Positions 9,075 to 17,431 of a DNA stretch of 64,000 nucleotides are shown in pieces. The position numbers and the translations under genes were made by a program. The stretch lies in the NCBI GenBank assembly GCA_958353395.1, contig CATWSG010000006.1, positions 22,430 through 86,429 of the forward strand, in the 5' to 3' direction. Numbering within the stretch: position 1 is the stretch's first letter; each line of letters starts with the position of its first letter. The DNA is from an uncultured Collinsella sp. Lineage in GTDB: Bacteria > Actinomycetota > Coriobacteriia > Coriobacteriales > Coriobacteriaceae. Below the pieces are notes generated by a model that saw only the letters and a list, made by a program, of their open reading frames with translations, made no database searches and had not been told where the DNA came from.

Positions 9075-9132
9075 GTAGTCGTTGGGGACGTTCTTAAATG
9101 ACTAGTCAAACAAGAACGTCCCCAACGACTAT
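9075..9132. repeat. Hairpin with GTTGGGGACGTTCTT stem
   Basis: A perfect stem of about 20 bp, TAGTCGTTGGGGACGTTCTT paired with AAGAACGTCCCCAACGACTA, around a 16-base loop. Partial direct copies (GTCCCCAAGTGCC and GTCCCTAAGTGCC) follow at about 9160-9195. The same GTAGTC-TTGGGGACG leader precedes R3 copy a at 3595. Confidence 0.75.
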
Positions 9133-9212
9133 CCCGGCAATTAGCCCAAGGAGTGTCCCCAAGTGCCGGCACATAAGGAACGTCCCTAAGTGCCAAAACG
9201 ACTGGTCGGGCA

Positions 9213-9380
9213 ACGCCGATGTTTTGGCGAAGTCAGCGAAAACCCGCCAGAGTGAGCAAGGTGCCTTGAAACGAGGCGGTATTGACCTTCTGGTCATGCC
9301 GCCGAAGTTGAAAGGCAGATTGCCGCTCTGGCGGGTTTGCAGCGTCGAGCCGTTACGCGGTTTGGTAAAACCGCGTAACC
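9213..9380 (+). repeat. Structured repeat family R3, copy b
   Basis: It has the same design as 3611-3774. CGCCGATGTTTTGGC is followed by an outer stem AACCCGCCAGAG/CTCTGGCGGGTT (9241-9252 with 9326-9337), TGCCTT/AAGGCA, and an inner hairpin GGCGG...GACC-TTCT-GGTC...CCGCC. A conserved GCGTCGA and a terminal hairpin GTTACGCGGTTT-GGTA-AAACCGCGTAAC (9352-9379) complete it. Paired bases are replaced in a compensatory way relative to copy a. Confidence 0.75.
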
Positions 9381-9394
9381 ACTAGTTTGGTACC

Positions 9395-9423
9395 TTGACA
9401 TTCATTTCTCATGCTCCTAGATT
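9395..9423 (+). promoter_or_regulatory. Promoter of marR-ABC operon
   Basis: A perfect -35 box TTGACA at 9395-9400, a 17-base spacer and a -10 box TAGATT at 9418-9423, located 56 bases before the MarR start codon. Confidence 0.65.
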
Positions 9424-9424
9424 G

Positions 9425-9454
9425 GTTAGGCACAAAACAATTCCACTACCTAAC
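9425..9454. promoter_or_regulatory. Putative MarR operator
   Basis: An inverted repeat GTTAGG (9425-9430) / CCTAAC (9449-9454) immediately downstream of the -10 box, in the transcribed leader of the regulator. The position suits autorepression by the adjacent MarR protein. This is inferred from position and symmetry. Confidence 0.45.
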
Positions 9455-9478
9455 TAAAGAAAGGAGCAACACTAATTC

Positions 9479-9985
9479 ATGTGCGATGAACCTCTTAACC
9501 TTTGTTCGCACGAGCCCGGCGGCGACCCGTCACAGCCGGCGGATGCACCCGAAGCGGTTAGCTCAGAAGACAAGCTTGCCAAGCGCATCCTCAATGGCCT
9601 GGGCTTTTGCGGCCATTACATGCATTTTCATGGCGGAGGCGTGTCCGGCAAGGCGCCCATCATCTGCCTGCTGGCCAAGCAACCCGGCGGCGAGATGTCG
9701 CAGCAGGAACTCGGCATGCACTTTGACCTCAAGCCGGGGTCGCTTTCCGAGATCCTGTCCAAACTCGAGCTCAACGGCCTCATCGAGCGCAGCCGTAACC
9801 CCAAGGATCGACGGCAGCTCACCATTCGCCTGACCGAAACCGGCCGGGAAAACGCCCGCATCGACCAGGCAGCCCGCATTCGCTTTAGAGAGCAGGCCTT
9901 TGGTGCCCTCACCCACGACGAGCGCGAACAACTCGCCGAGATGCTCGAAAAAATCCGCGTAACCTGGGAGGAACTGGATGATTAA
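9479..9985 (+). CDS. MarR-family transcriptional regulator
   Basis: A 168-residue winged-helix regulator. The DNA-binding region spans about residues 70-125 (MSQQELGMHFDLKPGSLSEILSKL with the wing RNPKDRRQLTIRLTETG). The N-terminal 35 residues are extended and carry CSHE, and FCGHYMHFHGG follows near residue 43; this cluster of Cys and His may bind a metal or sense redox state, which is speculative. Its end overlaps the first ABC gene by 8 bases, so it very likely controls the exporter operon. Confidence 0.92.
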   Translation: MCDEPLNLCSHEPGGDPSQPADAPEAVSSEDKLAKRILNGLGFCGHYMHFHGGGVSGKAPIICLLAKQPGGEMSQQELGMHFDLKPGSLSEILSKLELNGLIERSRNPKDRRQLTIRLTETGRENARIDQAARIRFREQAFGALTHDEREQLAEMLEKIRVTWEELDD

Positions 9986-11792
9986 AACCCTCATGGGAAG
10001 CATCCGCGATTACAAGAAGGTCACGATCGCCACGCCGCTGCTGGTGCTTGGCGAGGTGCTCTGCGAAATGATGATCCCGTTTATCACCGCCGACATGATC
10101 GACGCCATCAAAGACGGTGCCACCGTCGCCCAGATGCTTCCCACCGCAGGCTTTTTGGTGCTCATCGCACTGACGTCGCTCGCTTTTGGTGCCGCTGCCG
10201 GCGTCACCTGCAGTCATGCGAGCTGCGGCTTCGCCAAGAACCTGCGTCACGACCTGTTCTACAAGATCCAGACGTTCAGCTTTGCCAACATCGATGAGTT
10301 CTCGAGCTCCTCGCTCGTCACCCGCCTCACCACCGACATCAACAACGTGCAGCAGGCCTTTATGATGCTCATCCGCATCGCCGTGCGCGCGCCGCTGGTG
10401 TTGGTCTTTGCCTTTGCCATGGCCTACGCCATGGGCGGCAGCGTCGCCATGGTCTACCTGGTCATCATTCCGCTGCTGGGCTTTGGCCTGTTCTTTATCA
10501 TCTATAAGGTGCGCCCGATCTTTGCCCGCGTGTTCCGCAAGTACGACGCGCTCAACGAGTCCGTCGAGGAAAACGTCACCGGCATGCGCGTGGTCAAGAG
10601 TTACGTGCGCCAGGACTACGAGAAAGAGAAGTTCGCCACCGCCGCGCGCGACGTCCAGATGGACTTCACCCGCGCCGAAAAGCTGCTCGCCTTCAACAAC
10701 CCCATGATGAACATCTGCGTCAACGGCGCGTTCGTCGTCATCATCTACCTGGGCTCCAAGCTCATCATCACGAGCCAGGGCACCCTGTTCGACGTGGGCC
10801 AGCTCTCCTCGATCTTTACCTATGGCTTCCAGATCCTTATGAGCCTGATGCAGCTGTCGATGATCTTTGTCATGGTGACCATGGCCGACGAATCGGCGCA
10901 CCGCATCACCGAGGTGCTAGCCGCCGAGCCCACGATCGCCGATCCCGCCGAGCCCGTGCTCGAGGTTGCCGACGGTTCCATCGACTTTGACCACGTGAGC
11001 TTTAAGTATTCCGCGCATGCGAAGCGCCAGGCGCTCGACGATATCGACCTGCACATTAAGAGCGGCGAGACCATCGGCATCATCGGCGGCACCGGCTCGG
11101 CCAAGTCCACGCTTGTAAACCTCATCGCCCGCCTGTACGACGCCACCGAGGGCACCGTGCGCGTGGGCGGCATGGACGTGCGCGACTACGACTTGGACGC
11201 CTTGCGCCACCAAGTGGCCATGGTGCTACAGAAAAACGTGCTGTTTAGCGGCACCATCGCCGAGAATCTGCGCTGGGGCGACCCGAACGCCACCGACGAG
11301 GAGGTCCGCGAGGCGGCACATCTGGCCTGCGCCGACGAGTTTGTCGACGGCTTCCCCAAGGGCTATGACACCTGGATCGAACAGGGCGGCTCCAATGTCT
11401 CGGGCGGTCAGAAGCAGCGCCTGTGCATTGCGCGCGCCCTGCTGCGTCGCCCCAAGATCTTGATCCTGGACGACTCCACCAGCGCCGTCGACACCAAGAC
11501 CGACGCCAAGATTCGCGCAGGGCTGGCAAGCTATCTGCCCAACACGACCAAGCTCATCATCGCCCAGCGCATTAGCTCCGTGCAGGACGCAGACCGCATC
11601 ATCGTCATGGAGGGCGGCCGTATCGCGCAGATCGGTAACCACGACGAGCTGCTCAAGACGAGCGAGATCTACCGCGAGACCTTCACCTCGCAGAACAAGA
11701 TGTCTGCCGAGGGCGAAGAGGCCGTCGAAGCCGACACCGAGGCATCCGCAACACAAGCTCAGACCCAGGAAGGAGGCGAGGCACATGAGTAA
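9978..11792 (+). CDS. Heterodimeric ABC exporter, subunit with degenerate ATP site
   Basis: A 604-residue fused membrane/ATPase exporter half (type IV, BmrC/TM287-like). The membrane domain covers about residues 15-315 and the ATPase about 335-575. Walker A reads GGTGSAKST near residue 370, with Ala replacing the usual last Gly. The residue after Walker B is Asp instead of the catalytic Glu (ILILDDSTSAVD), as expected for the non-hydrolytic site of a heterodimer. The signature SGGQKQR is intact. The C-terminal 30 residues are acidic. It overlaps both neighbours by 8 bases. The substrate is unknown, possibly a drug or peptide. Confidence 0.93.
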   Translation: MIKTLMGSIRDYKKVTIATPLLVLGEVLCEMMIPFITADMIDAIKDGATVAQMLPTAGFLVLIALTSLAFGAAAGVTCSHASCGFAKNLRHDLFYKIQTFSFANIDEFSSSSLVTRLTTDINNVQQAFMMLIRIAVRAPLVLVFAFAMAYAMGGSVAMVYLVIIPLLGFGLFFIIYKVRPIFARVFRKYDALNESVEENVTGMRVVKSYVRQDYEKEKFATAARDVQMDFTRAEKLLAFNNPMMNICVNGAFVVIIYLGSKLIITSQGTLFDVGQLSSIFTYGFQILMSLMQLSMIFVMVTMADESAHRITEVLAAEPTIADPAEPVLEVADGSIDFDHVSFKYSAHAKRQALDDIDLHIKSGETIGIIGGTGSAKSTLVNLIARLYDATEGTVRVGGMDVRDYDLDALRHQVAMVLQKNVLFSGTIAENLRWGDPNATDEEVREAAHLACADEFVDGFPKGYDTWIEQGGSNVSGGQKQRLCIARALLRRPKILILDDSTSAVDTKTDAKIRAGLASYLPNTTKLIIAQRISSVQDADRIIVMEGGRIAQIGNHDELLKTSEIYRETFTSQNKMSAEGEEAVEADTEASATQAQTQEGGEAHE

Positions 11793-13704
11793 GGCAACGA
11801 CCGCCGAGCGCGCGCTCAACCGCAAGGGTGGCACCATGTCGCGCCTCATCAAGACGCTCTTTGGCTTCTACCCCGTGCTTTTGCCCCTCGTCGTCGTCGG
11901 CGTGGTGCTCTGCGCCATCATCAACTCCATCGGCGCGACCTTCCTTCAGAGCGCCCTGCAGATTATTAGCGAATCGTGGCAGTCGGGCGATTGGGAAGCT
12001 GCACAGCCCAAGATCGCACAGCTCGTGACCACCCTCGCCTGCATCTACGGCGTCGGCATCCTGTCCTCGCTGTTCTGGAACCGCGCCATGGCCATCGTCA
12101 CGCAGGGCTCACTCGAGAAGCTGCGCGAGAAGATGTTCAACCGCATGCAGGACCTGCCGATTCGCTACTTCGACACGCACCAGCGCGGCGACATCATGAG
12201 CCACTACACCAACGACATCGACACGCTGCGCCAGATGATCAGCCAGTCGCTGCCCAACCTGCTTATGACGACCATCGTCATCGTCACGGTGTTCTTTATC
12301 ATGCTGTACTACAGCGTTTGGATGTGCCTGGTCATTGTGGCAGGCGTCGCCTTTATGACCTTTATGACCAAGCTGCTCGGCTCCAACTCCGCGCGCTTCT
12401 TTATTGCGCAGCAGACCGAGCTCGGCGTTGTCGAGGGCCATATCGAGGAAGTCATGAACGGCCAGAAGGTCGTCAAGGCATTCTGCCACGAGTCTGCCGC
12501 CGAGGCCGATTTTGACGAGCGCAACGAAAAGCTCTTCGAGGTCTCGCAGAAGGCCAACATGTACGCCAACATCCTCATGCCCATCCTTATGAACCTGGGA
12601 AACCTGCTCTACGTGCTGGTTGCACTGGCAGGCGGCATTTTCCTGGCGCTGGGCGTGCCCAACCTGAGCATCTCGGGCATGGCACTGTCCATCGCCGTCG
12701 TGGTGCCGTTCCTCAACATGACCAAGCAGTTCTGCGGACAGATCGGCCAGATCTCGCAGCAGATCAACGCCGTGGTCATGGGCCTCGCCGGCGCCGACCG
12801 TATCTTTGAGCTCATCGACGAGGAGCCCGAGGCCGACGAGGGCTACGTGACGCTTGTCAACGCGCAGGTCAACCCCGACACTTGGCAGCTCGAGGAGGCC
12901 GACCACCACACCGGCATGTGGGCATGGAAACATCCGCACCGCGCAACCGGCGAGATCGAGTACGTGCCGCTGCGCGGCGACCTGGTCATGGACAACGTCG
13001 ACTTTGGCTACACGCCCGACCACGAGGTGCTGCACGGCGTGTCCGTGTTTGCCAAGCCGGGCCAGAAGGTCGCGTTTGTCGGCGCCACCGGTGCCGGCAA
13101 GACGACCATCACCAACCTCATCAACCGCTTCTACGACATCGCCGACGGCAAGATCCGCTACGACGGCATCAACGTCAACAAGATCCGCAAGGCCGATCTG
13201 CGCCGCTCGCTGGGCGTCGTGCTGCAGGACGTAAACCTGTTCACCGGCACCGTGATGGATAACATCCGCTACGGCAACCTGGATGCCACCGACGAGGAGT
13301 GCATCGCAGCGGCCAAGCTCGCGGGCGCGGACGACTTTATCACCCGCCTGCCCGACGGCTACGACACCATGCTCACCGGCAACGGCGCGCAGCTGTCGCA
13401 GGGCCAGCGCCAGCTGATCTCGATCGCACGCGCCGCCGTCGCCGATCCGCCGGCAATGATTCTGGACGAGGCCACGAGCTCCATCGACACCCGCACCGAG
13501 GCTATCGTGCAGGCCGGCATGGACAAGCTCATGGAAGGCCGCACGACGTTTGTCATCGCGCACCGCCTGTCCACCGTGCGCAACTCCGACGCGATCATCT
13601 GTCTGGACCACGGCCGCATCATCGAGCGCGGCAACCACGACGAGCTGATTGCCAAGCGCGGGTATTACTACCAGCTCTATACCGGAGCGTTTGAGCTGGA
13701 GTAG
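11785..13704 (+). CDS. Heterodimeric ABC exporter, catalytic subunit
   Basis: A 639-residue partner of the preceding gene. It has six membrane spans and a C-terminal ATPase with Walker A GATGAGKTT, Walker B MILDEATSSID with the catalytic Glu, and the variant signature LSQGQRQ. An insertion of about 50 residues (around 355-405, with TWQLEEADHHTGMWAWKHP) sits between the membrane domain and the ATPase core. The start overlaps the upstream gene and has an AAGGAGG site. Confidence 0.93.
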   Translation: MSKATTAERALNRKGGTMSRLIKTLFGFYPVLLPLVVVGVVLCAIINSIGATFLQSALQIISESWQSGDWEAAQPKIAQLVTTLACIYGVGILSSLFWNRAMAIVTQGSLEKLREKMFNRMQDLPIRYFDTHQRGDIMSHYTNDIDTLRQMISQSLPNLLMTTIVIVTVFFIMLYYSVWMCLVIVAGVAFMTFMTKLLGSNSARFFIAQQTELGVVEGHIEEVMNGQKVVKAFCHESAAEADFDERNEKLFEVSQKANMYANILMPILMNLGNLLYVLVALAGGIFLALGVPNLSISGMALSIAVVVPFLNMTKQFCGQIGQISQQINAVVMGLAGADRIFELIDEEPEADEGYVTLVNAQVNPDTWQLEEADHHTGMWAWKHPHRATGEIEYVPLRGDLVMDNVDFGYTPDHEVLHGVSVFAKPGQKVAFVGATGAGKTTITNLINRFYDIADGKIRYDGINVNKIRKADLRRSLGVVLQDVNLFTGTVMDNIRYGNLDATDEECIAAAKLAGADDFITRLPDGYDTMLTGNGAQLSQGQRQLISIARAAVADPPAMILDEATSSIDTRTEAIVQAGMDKLMEGRTTFVIAHRLSTVRNSDAIICLDHGRIIERGNHDELIAKRGYYYQLYTGAFELE

Positions 13705-13709
13705 TTCGG

Positions 13710-13798
13710 CTCGCCGAGATGGCCGATTTGCCGCTCATTCGTCGGGCATGACCCTAAGATCAATGCCCTCCTCTTTCGGGGCAAATCGACTCATCTCA
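13710..13798 (-). repeat. Structured repeat family R3, copy c (shortened)
   Basis: Read on the minus strand, it keeps the nested design: GAGATG and GATTTGCC stems enclose GGGCAT-GA(C/T)C hairpin arms, with the GGTCATGCC core conserved. The 5' leader and the 3' hairpin of copies a and b are not recognisable. Confidence 0.55.
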
Positions 13799-13830
13799 AC
13801 GACCCAAACACAATGCACCGCAACGAATAA

Positions 13831-13866
13831 AGCCTCCGCAGCCACACGAGCTGCGGAGGCTTTTTT
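13831..13866 (+). terminator. Rho-independent terminator of the ABC operon
   Basis: The stem AGCCTCCGCAG / CTGCGGAGGCT with an 8-9 base loop is followed by six T. It lies 127 bases after the stop of the second ABC gene. Confidence 0.85.
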
Positions 13867-13875
13867 CATGCCGGC

Positions 13876-14047
13876 CGGAAACCGTATCCCACTTTTCGGG
13901 CCCAGAATGGGATGCCGTTTCCCGCTGGGCCCCCTCCGGGAAACGACATCCCATTTCAGGGGCATAAACCGGGATGTGGTTTCCCCTAACGGCACCTTTG
14001 GGAAACCGCATCCCACTCTAGACGCACAAAACGGGATGAGCTTTCCC
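13876..14047. repeat. Palindromic array family R1, locus 1 (3 units)
   Basis: Three units with a 62-base period (GGAAA at 13877, 13939 and 14001). Each unit holds two inverted 15-base half-sites of consensus TGGGAYGCANTTTCC. Half-sites alternate in orientation every 31 bases or so. The same units occur at 35581-35876 and 40175-40640. No coding function is apparent. Confidence 0.85.
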
Positions 14048-14237
14048 ATGGTGATCCAAGACCAGAAGCATGTCCGATAGCGCGGCCAGGTCAAGAACAA
14101 CAAGGCAAGCGTCACGCCAATTTGGACGAGCGTCTGCTGCAGTTTGAGGCTGCTGGCCCATATGGTAGAGTTAACCACCCATGAATTTCAGCACACTGCG
14201 TGCTACCTGTTCTTTTGTCATTTAGGGGAGTGAACTT

Positions 14238-15329
14238 GTGAATACTTCTGTCGCCAAGAAGGCCGGCCAGGCGGTGCGCCTGCTCATGATGGTGCTCACG
14301 GCAGTTCTCATCTTCTTCTTCATCAATGTTATGCTGCTCGTCTCCGATATCCAGGGCACGGCGCGTGTGGTCAACTACGCCGGTCTGTTGCGCGGTACCA
14401 CGCAGCGAATCGTTAAGCTCGAGGATGCGGGCCAGCCTCAAGATGACCTGCTCAAAGCCGTGGATTCATACATCAACGGTTTGCGTTACGGAAGTGACGA
14501 CCTCAACCTCGTCCGTCTCGACGACGATGAGTATCAGGCAAAGATGACCGAGCTTGCAAATTATTTTGATGAGCTTTGCACCGAGATCATCCGCGTGCGC
14601 GAAGTCGGCTATGAGAACACCGACATCATCTCCATGAGCGAGGAGTTCTTTGGCATTTGCGACGATGCTACGCGACTCGCAGAGGACTACTCTCAGGAGA
14701 AGGCGTCGGCGCTCAACTATCTCGAGGGCCCGGTGATCATCGACATCATGGGCTTGGTGGCGACCTTTGCGGTCGAACTTGTTCGCGCGGTGCGAACTGC
14801 CGCGCTCAATCGCGAACTGCAGAACAAAGTCTATCTCGACGAAGCCACAGGACTGCCCAACAAGAACAAGTGCGAGGAGGTCTTGGGGCAGGAGCAGCCT
14901 GTCTCCGCGGAGGCGCCCGTTGCGGTGTGCGTCTTCGACCTTAACAATCTGCATACGGTCAATAACAGCTTCGGCCACGAGAAGGGCGACGAATACATCC
15001 GTTCTTTTGCCCAGCAGCTGGGGCGCGTGGCGTCGGAGACCTGCTTTGTGGGCCGCGACGGCGGCGATGAGTTTATCGCGGTGCTGCGAGATACCGATCG
15101 AGCTGCCGTGGAGTCCTGTCTCGCTCGGGTTCGCGCGAACGTGAACGAGTATTCCGAGACTCATCCCGACATGCCTATCAGCTATGCGGTGGGCTATGCG
15201 CTTTCCAGTGATTTTGATGAACCGCCTACGATGCGCGAGCTCTTTTCCCAGGCCGACAAAAACATGTACATCGACAAGAACCGCGTAAAGACAGCCGAGG
15301 CAGCCGGGCCGCAACGCGAGGACCGCTAA
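14238..15329 (+). CDS. Membrane-bound GGDEF protein (probable diguanylate cyclase)
   Basis: A 363-residue protein expected to make cyclic di-GMP. A first membrane span (about residues 12-35) and a second (about 170-190) enclose a periplasm-side sensor of about 130 residues. The GGDEF domain follows with the intact active-site motif GGDEF near residue 276 in VGRDGGDEFIAVL. The usual RxxD inhibitory site is not seen. Translation starts at GTG 14238, with GGGGAG upstream. It is a single gene with no cyclic-di-GMP partner nearby. Confidence 0.9.
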   Translation: MNTSVAKKAGQAVRLLMMVLTAVLIFFFINVMLLVSDIQGTARVVNYAGLLRGTTQRIVKLEDAGQPQDDLLKAVDSYINGLRYGSDDLNLVRLDDDEYQAKMTELANYFDELCTEIIRVREVGYENTDIISMSEEFFGICDDATRLAEDYSQEKASALNYLEGPVIIDIMGLVATFAVELVRAVRTAALNRELQNKVYLDEATGLPNKNKCEEVLGQEQPVSAEAPVAVCVFDLNNLHTVNNSFGHEKGDEYIRSFAQQLGRVASETCFVGRDGGDEFIAVLRDTDRAAVESCLARVRANVNEYSETHPDMPISYAVGYALSSDFDEPPTMRELFSQADKNMYIDKNRVKTAEAAGPQREDR

Positions 15330-15341
15330 ACCCGTAGCAAA

Positions 15342-15378
15342 GGGTAGCTAATTTGGGACGGGACTCTTTTGGCTATTT
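15342..15378. repeat. Family R7 hairpin, copy 1
   Basis: GGGTAGCTAATTTGGGACGGGACT followed by TTTTGGCTA. Related copies lie at 47032 and 59751. It sits between two converging genes, where it could end transcription. Confidence 0.6.
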
Positions 15379-16251
15379 GAGAAGTTGTGCCATGGCGTTG
15401 ATGAATTTTTGTACTTGGAGGGTCGGCTCGAGCGGATAGTGCAAAAAGACCGGCACCTCGCGGCCGCACAGGAACGGTACGCCCACAAAGGCCGGGTGCA
15501 CCCCCGACCATGCGCCGCAGGTGAGCACCGCGTCACCCTTTTCCTCCGCCTCGTTAAAGAGCGCAAAGTCGAAGCTATCCACATCGATCACGTCCACGCC
15601 GCCGTCTGCCAAAAGATCGATACGCAGGCTGTCCATAGCGTCGTTGCCGTGGCGGAGCACGCGCAGGCGCATACCCTCCAAGTCGGCGACCGTAATGCGA
15701 TTCTTGCGCGCCAGCGGGCTCGTGCGCGGCAGGTCGATATAAAACGGCACGTTGACAATGCGAAGCTTTTGGCAGGCGTCACCCCAGCGCGGGGTCGAAA
15801 AACTCGACTGCACCACATCGACCTCGCGACCGAGGCTGCGCATGACGGTCTCGCGCTCGTCATAGAGGTCGCTTACCGGCACGATCTCAAATCGCAGCGA
15901 CGGTTCCAGCTCGTGTACGCCCGACCACATCGACAGCGTTTGGCGCCCCGGGCACATCATCGACACGCCCAGACGCACGGCCCCGCCATCGCCCGCCGCG
16001 CGTCGGGCACGGCGTAGCGCGTCCTCGGACTGCCGCATGATCGAACGTGCATCGTCTACCAGCAGAGCACCTGCCGGCGTCACCTTAACACCAGAATGCG
16101 AGCGCTCGAACAACGTGATGCCGAACTCGGCCTCGAATCCCGACACCTGTTTGACGAGCGCCGGGGTCGACACGCGCAATTTTGCCGCCGCACGCGAGAA
16201 GCTTCCCAGCTCCGCGGCGGCCGATATGGCCTCAAGTCGTCGATCGTACAC
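15373..16251 (-). CDS. LysR-family transcriptional regulator
   Basis: A 292-residue regulator with an N-terminal winged helix (LEAISAAAELGSFSRAAAKL, then STPALVKQVSGFEAEFG) and a C-terminal periplasmic-binding-like effector domain. The GTG at 16251 is preferred because CGGGAG lies seven bases before it and LysR proteins usually begin just ahead of this helix. An ATG at 16284 would add 11 residues. It is divergent from the SDR/MFS/Gfo-Idh operon, the usual arrangement for a LysR activator and its target. Confidence 0.88.
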   Translation of the reverse strand: MYDRRLEAISAAAELGSFSRAAAKLRVSTPALVKQVSGFEAEFGITLFERSHSGVKVTPAGALLVDDARSIMRQSEDALRRARRAAGDGGAVRLGVSMMCPGRQTLSMWSGVHELEPSLRFEIVPVSDLYDERETVMRSLGREVDVVQSSFSTPRWGDACQKLRIVNVPFYIDLPRTSPLARKNRITVADLEGMRLRVLRHGNDAMDSLRIDLLADGGVDVIDVDSFDFALFNEAEEKGDAVLTCGAWSGVHPAFVGVPFLCGREVPVFLHYPLEPTLQVQKFINAMAQLLK

Positions 16252-16431
16252 GTCAATCTCCCGTTTTCGCGCCTGTGGCCACATGATGCCACAGGGGGTT
16301 GTTTTCGCAGGCCACGCGCTTAATTGAGGAAATACCGCATCGCACAGTGTAAACCTACGGTTAACGCCATTCTAACAAATATGCAATTCACCTGCGCAAA
16401 TGCAAAGCATACGATAACCAGCGAAAACCAC

Positions 16432-16458
16432 GTGGGTCGATTAATGGGAGCGACCCAC
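16432..16458 (+). promoter_or_regulatory. Hairpin in leader of SDR operon
   Basis: GTGGGTCG (16432-16439) pairs with CGACCCAC (16451-16458), directly upstream of the SDR ribosome binding region. It could be a LysR operator half or an attenuating hairpin. The sequence alone does not decide between these. Confidence 0.4.
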
Positions 16459-16484
16459 CGGGAGGCACAAGAAGGGAAGTTCCT

Positions 16485-17366
16485 ATGAGCAATTGGCTCA
16501 AGCTCGAGGGCGATGTCTGCGCCGTGACTGGCGCACTCGGCGGTATGGGCGTCGAGATTTGCCGCGAGTTCGCCCGCAACGGCGCCAACGTCGTCCTGCT
16601 CGACCTGGACGAGGAGAAGGTCAAGGCCGCAGCCGCCGACCTCGCCGCCGAGTTTGGCATCCACGCCGAGGGTTACAAGATGAACGCCACCGACGAGGCC
16701 GAGGTTCAGGCCGCCGTCGATGCCACCATCGCCGACTTCGGCCGCGTCGACGTTCTCGTCAACACCGCCGGCATTCTGCGCTTCGCCGCCATGGAGGACC
16801 TGCCGCTGAGCGACTGGGAGCAGGTGCTCAACGTCAACCTCACCGGCTACTTCATCACCTCGCAGCGCTTTGGTCGCGAGATGATCAAGGCCGGCCAGGG
16901 CCGCTTGGTGCACATCTCGACCGTCGCCAGTCACTCCCCCGAGACGTTCTCGGGCGTGTACAGCTCCACCAAGGCGGGCGTCAACATGATGTCCAAGATG
17001 CTGGCTGCCGAGTGGGGCCCCTACGGCGTGCGCTCCAACTGCGTCGAGCCCTGCTTCGTTAAGACCCCGATGTCGGCCAACTTCTACGCCGACCCCGAGG
17101 TCGAGAAGAGCCGCAGCCGTCTGATCGCCACGCGCCGCATCGGCGAGGTCAGCGATATCGCCAACGCCGTCATGTTCCTGGCGTCCAAGCGCTCGGACTT
17201 TACCACCGGCGACGCCATCAAGGTCGACGGCGGCTTCTCCAACATGATGGGCGACCTCACCGCCAAGCCCGGCGGCCGCCGAGCCTATGCCGACAACTAC
17301 CTTAAGAACAAGGGTGTCGAGCTTTGGTCCGATGAGTCCGGCGTCGCCAAGCCGACTGACCAGTAA
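16485..17366 (+). CDS. Short-chain dehydrogenase/reductase
   Basis: A 293-residue Rossmann-fold oxidoreductase. It shows the cofactor motif TGALGGMG (residues 15-22), acidic LLDLDE at the end of beta-2 (which favours NAD), the structural NTAG motif, and catalytic Ser with Tyr159 and Lys163 in VYSSTKAG. About 30 residues extend past the usual C terminus. It is the first gene of an operon with an OFA-type transporter and a Gfo/Idh oxidoreductase, so it probably oxidises a sugar acid or polyol brought in by that transporter. Confidence 0.92.
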   Translation: MSNWLKLEGDVCAVTGALGGMGVEICREFARNGANVVLLDLDEEKVKAAAADLAAEFGIHAEGYKMNATDEAEVQAAVDATIADFGRVDVLVNTAGILRFAAMEDLPLSDWEQVLNVNLTGYFITSQRFGREMIKAGQGRLVHISTVASHSPETFSGVYSSTKAGVNMMSKMLAAEWGPYGVRSNCVEPCFVKTPMSANFYADPEVEKSRSRLIATRRIGEVSDIANAVMFLASKRSDFTTGDAIKVDGGFSNMMGDLTAKPGGRRAYADNYLKNKGVELWSDESGVAKPTDQ

Positions 17367-17431
17367 ACCAACCTAACAGAGAGGCCCGCGAATACGCCTG
17401 CTCCTCCCCCGTATCGATTAGAAAGAGTCCA

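Noticed and set aside
9106..9297. Small protein beginning MTRRSIPPRF, with a relative at 3430-3738
   Set aside because: The similarity is better explained by R3 nucleotide structure with compensatory stem changes; no ribosome binding site, and copy c breaks the frame.
14238..15329. Cyclic di-GMP signalling operon
   Set aside because: Only the GGDEF gene is present; no EAL, HD-GYP or PilZ protein is encoded nearby.
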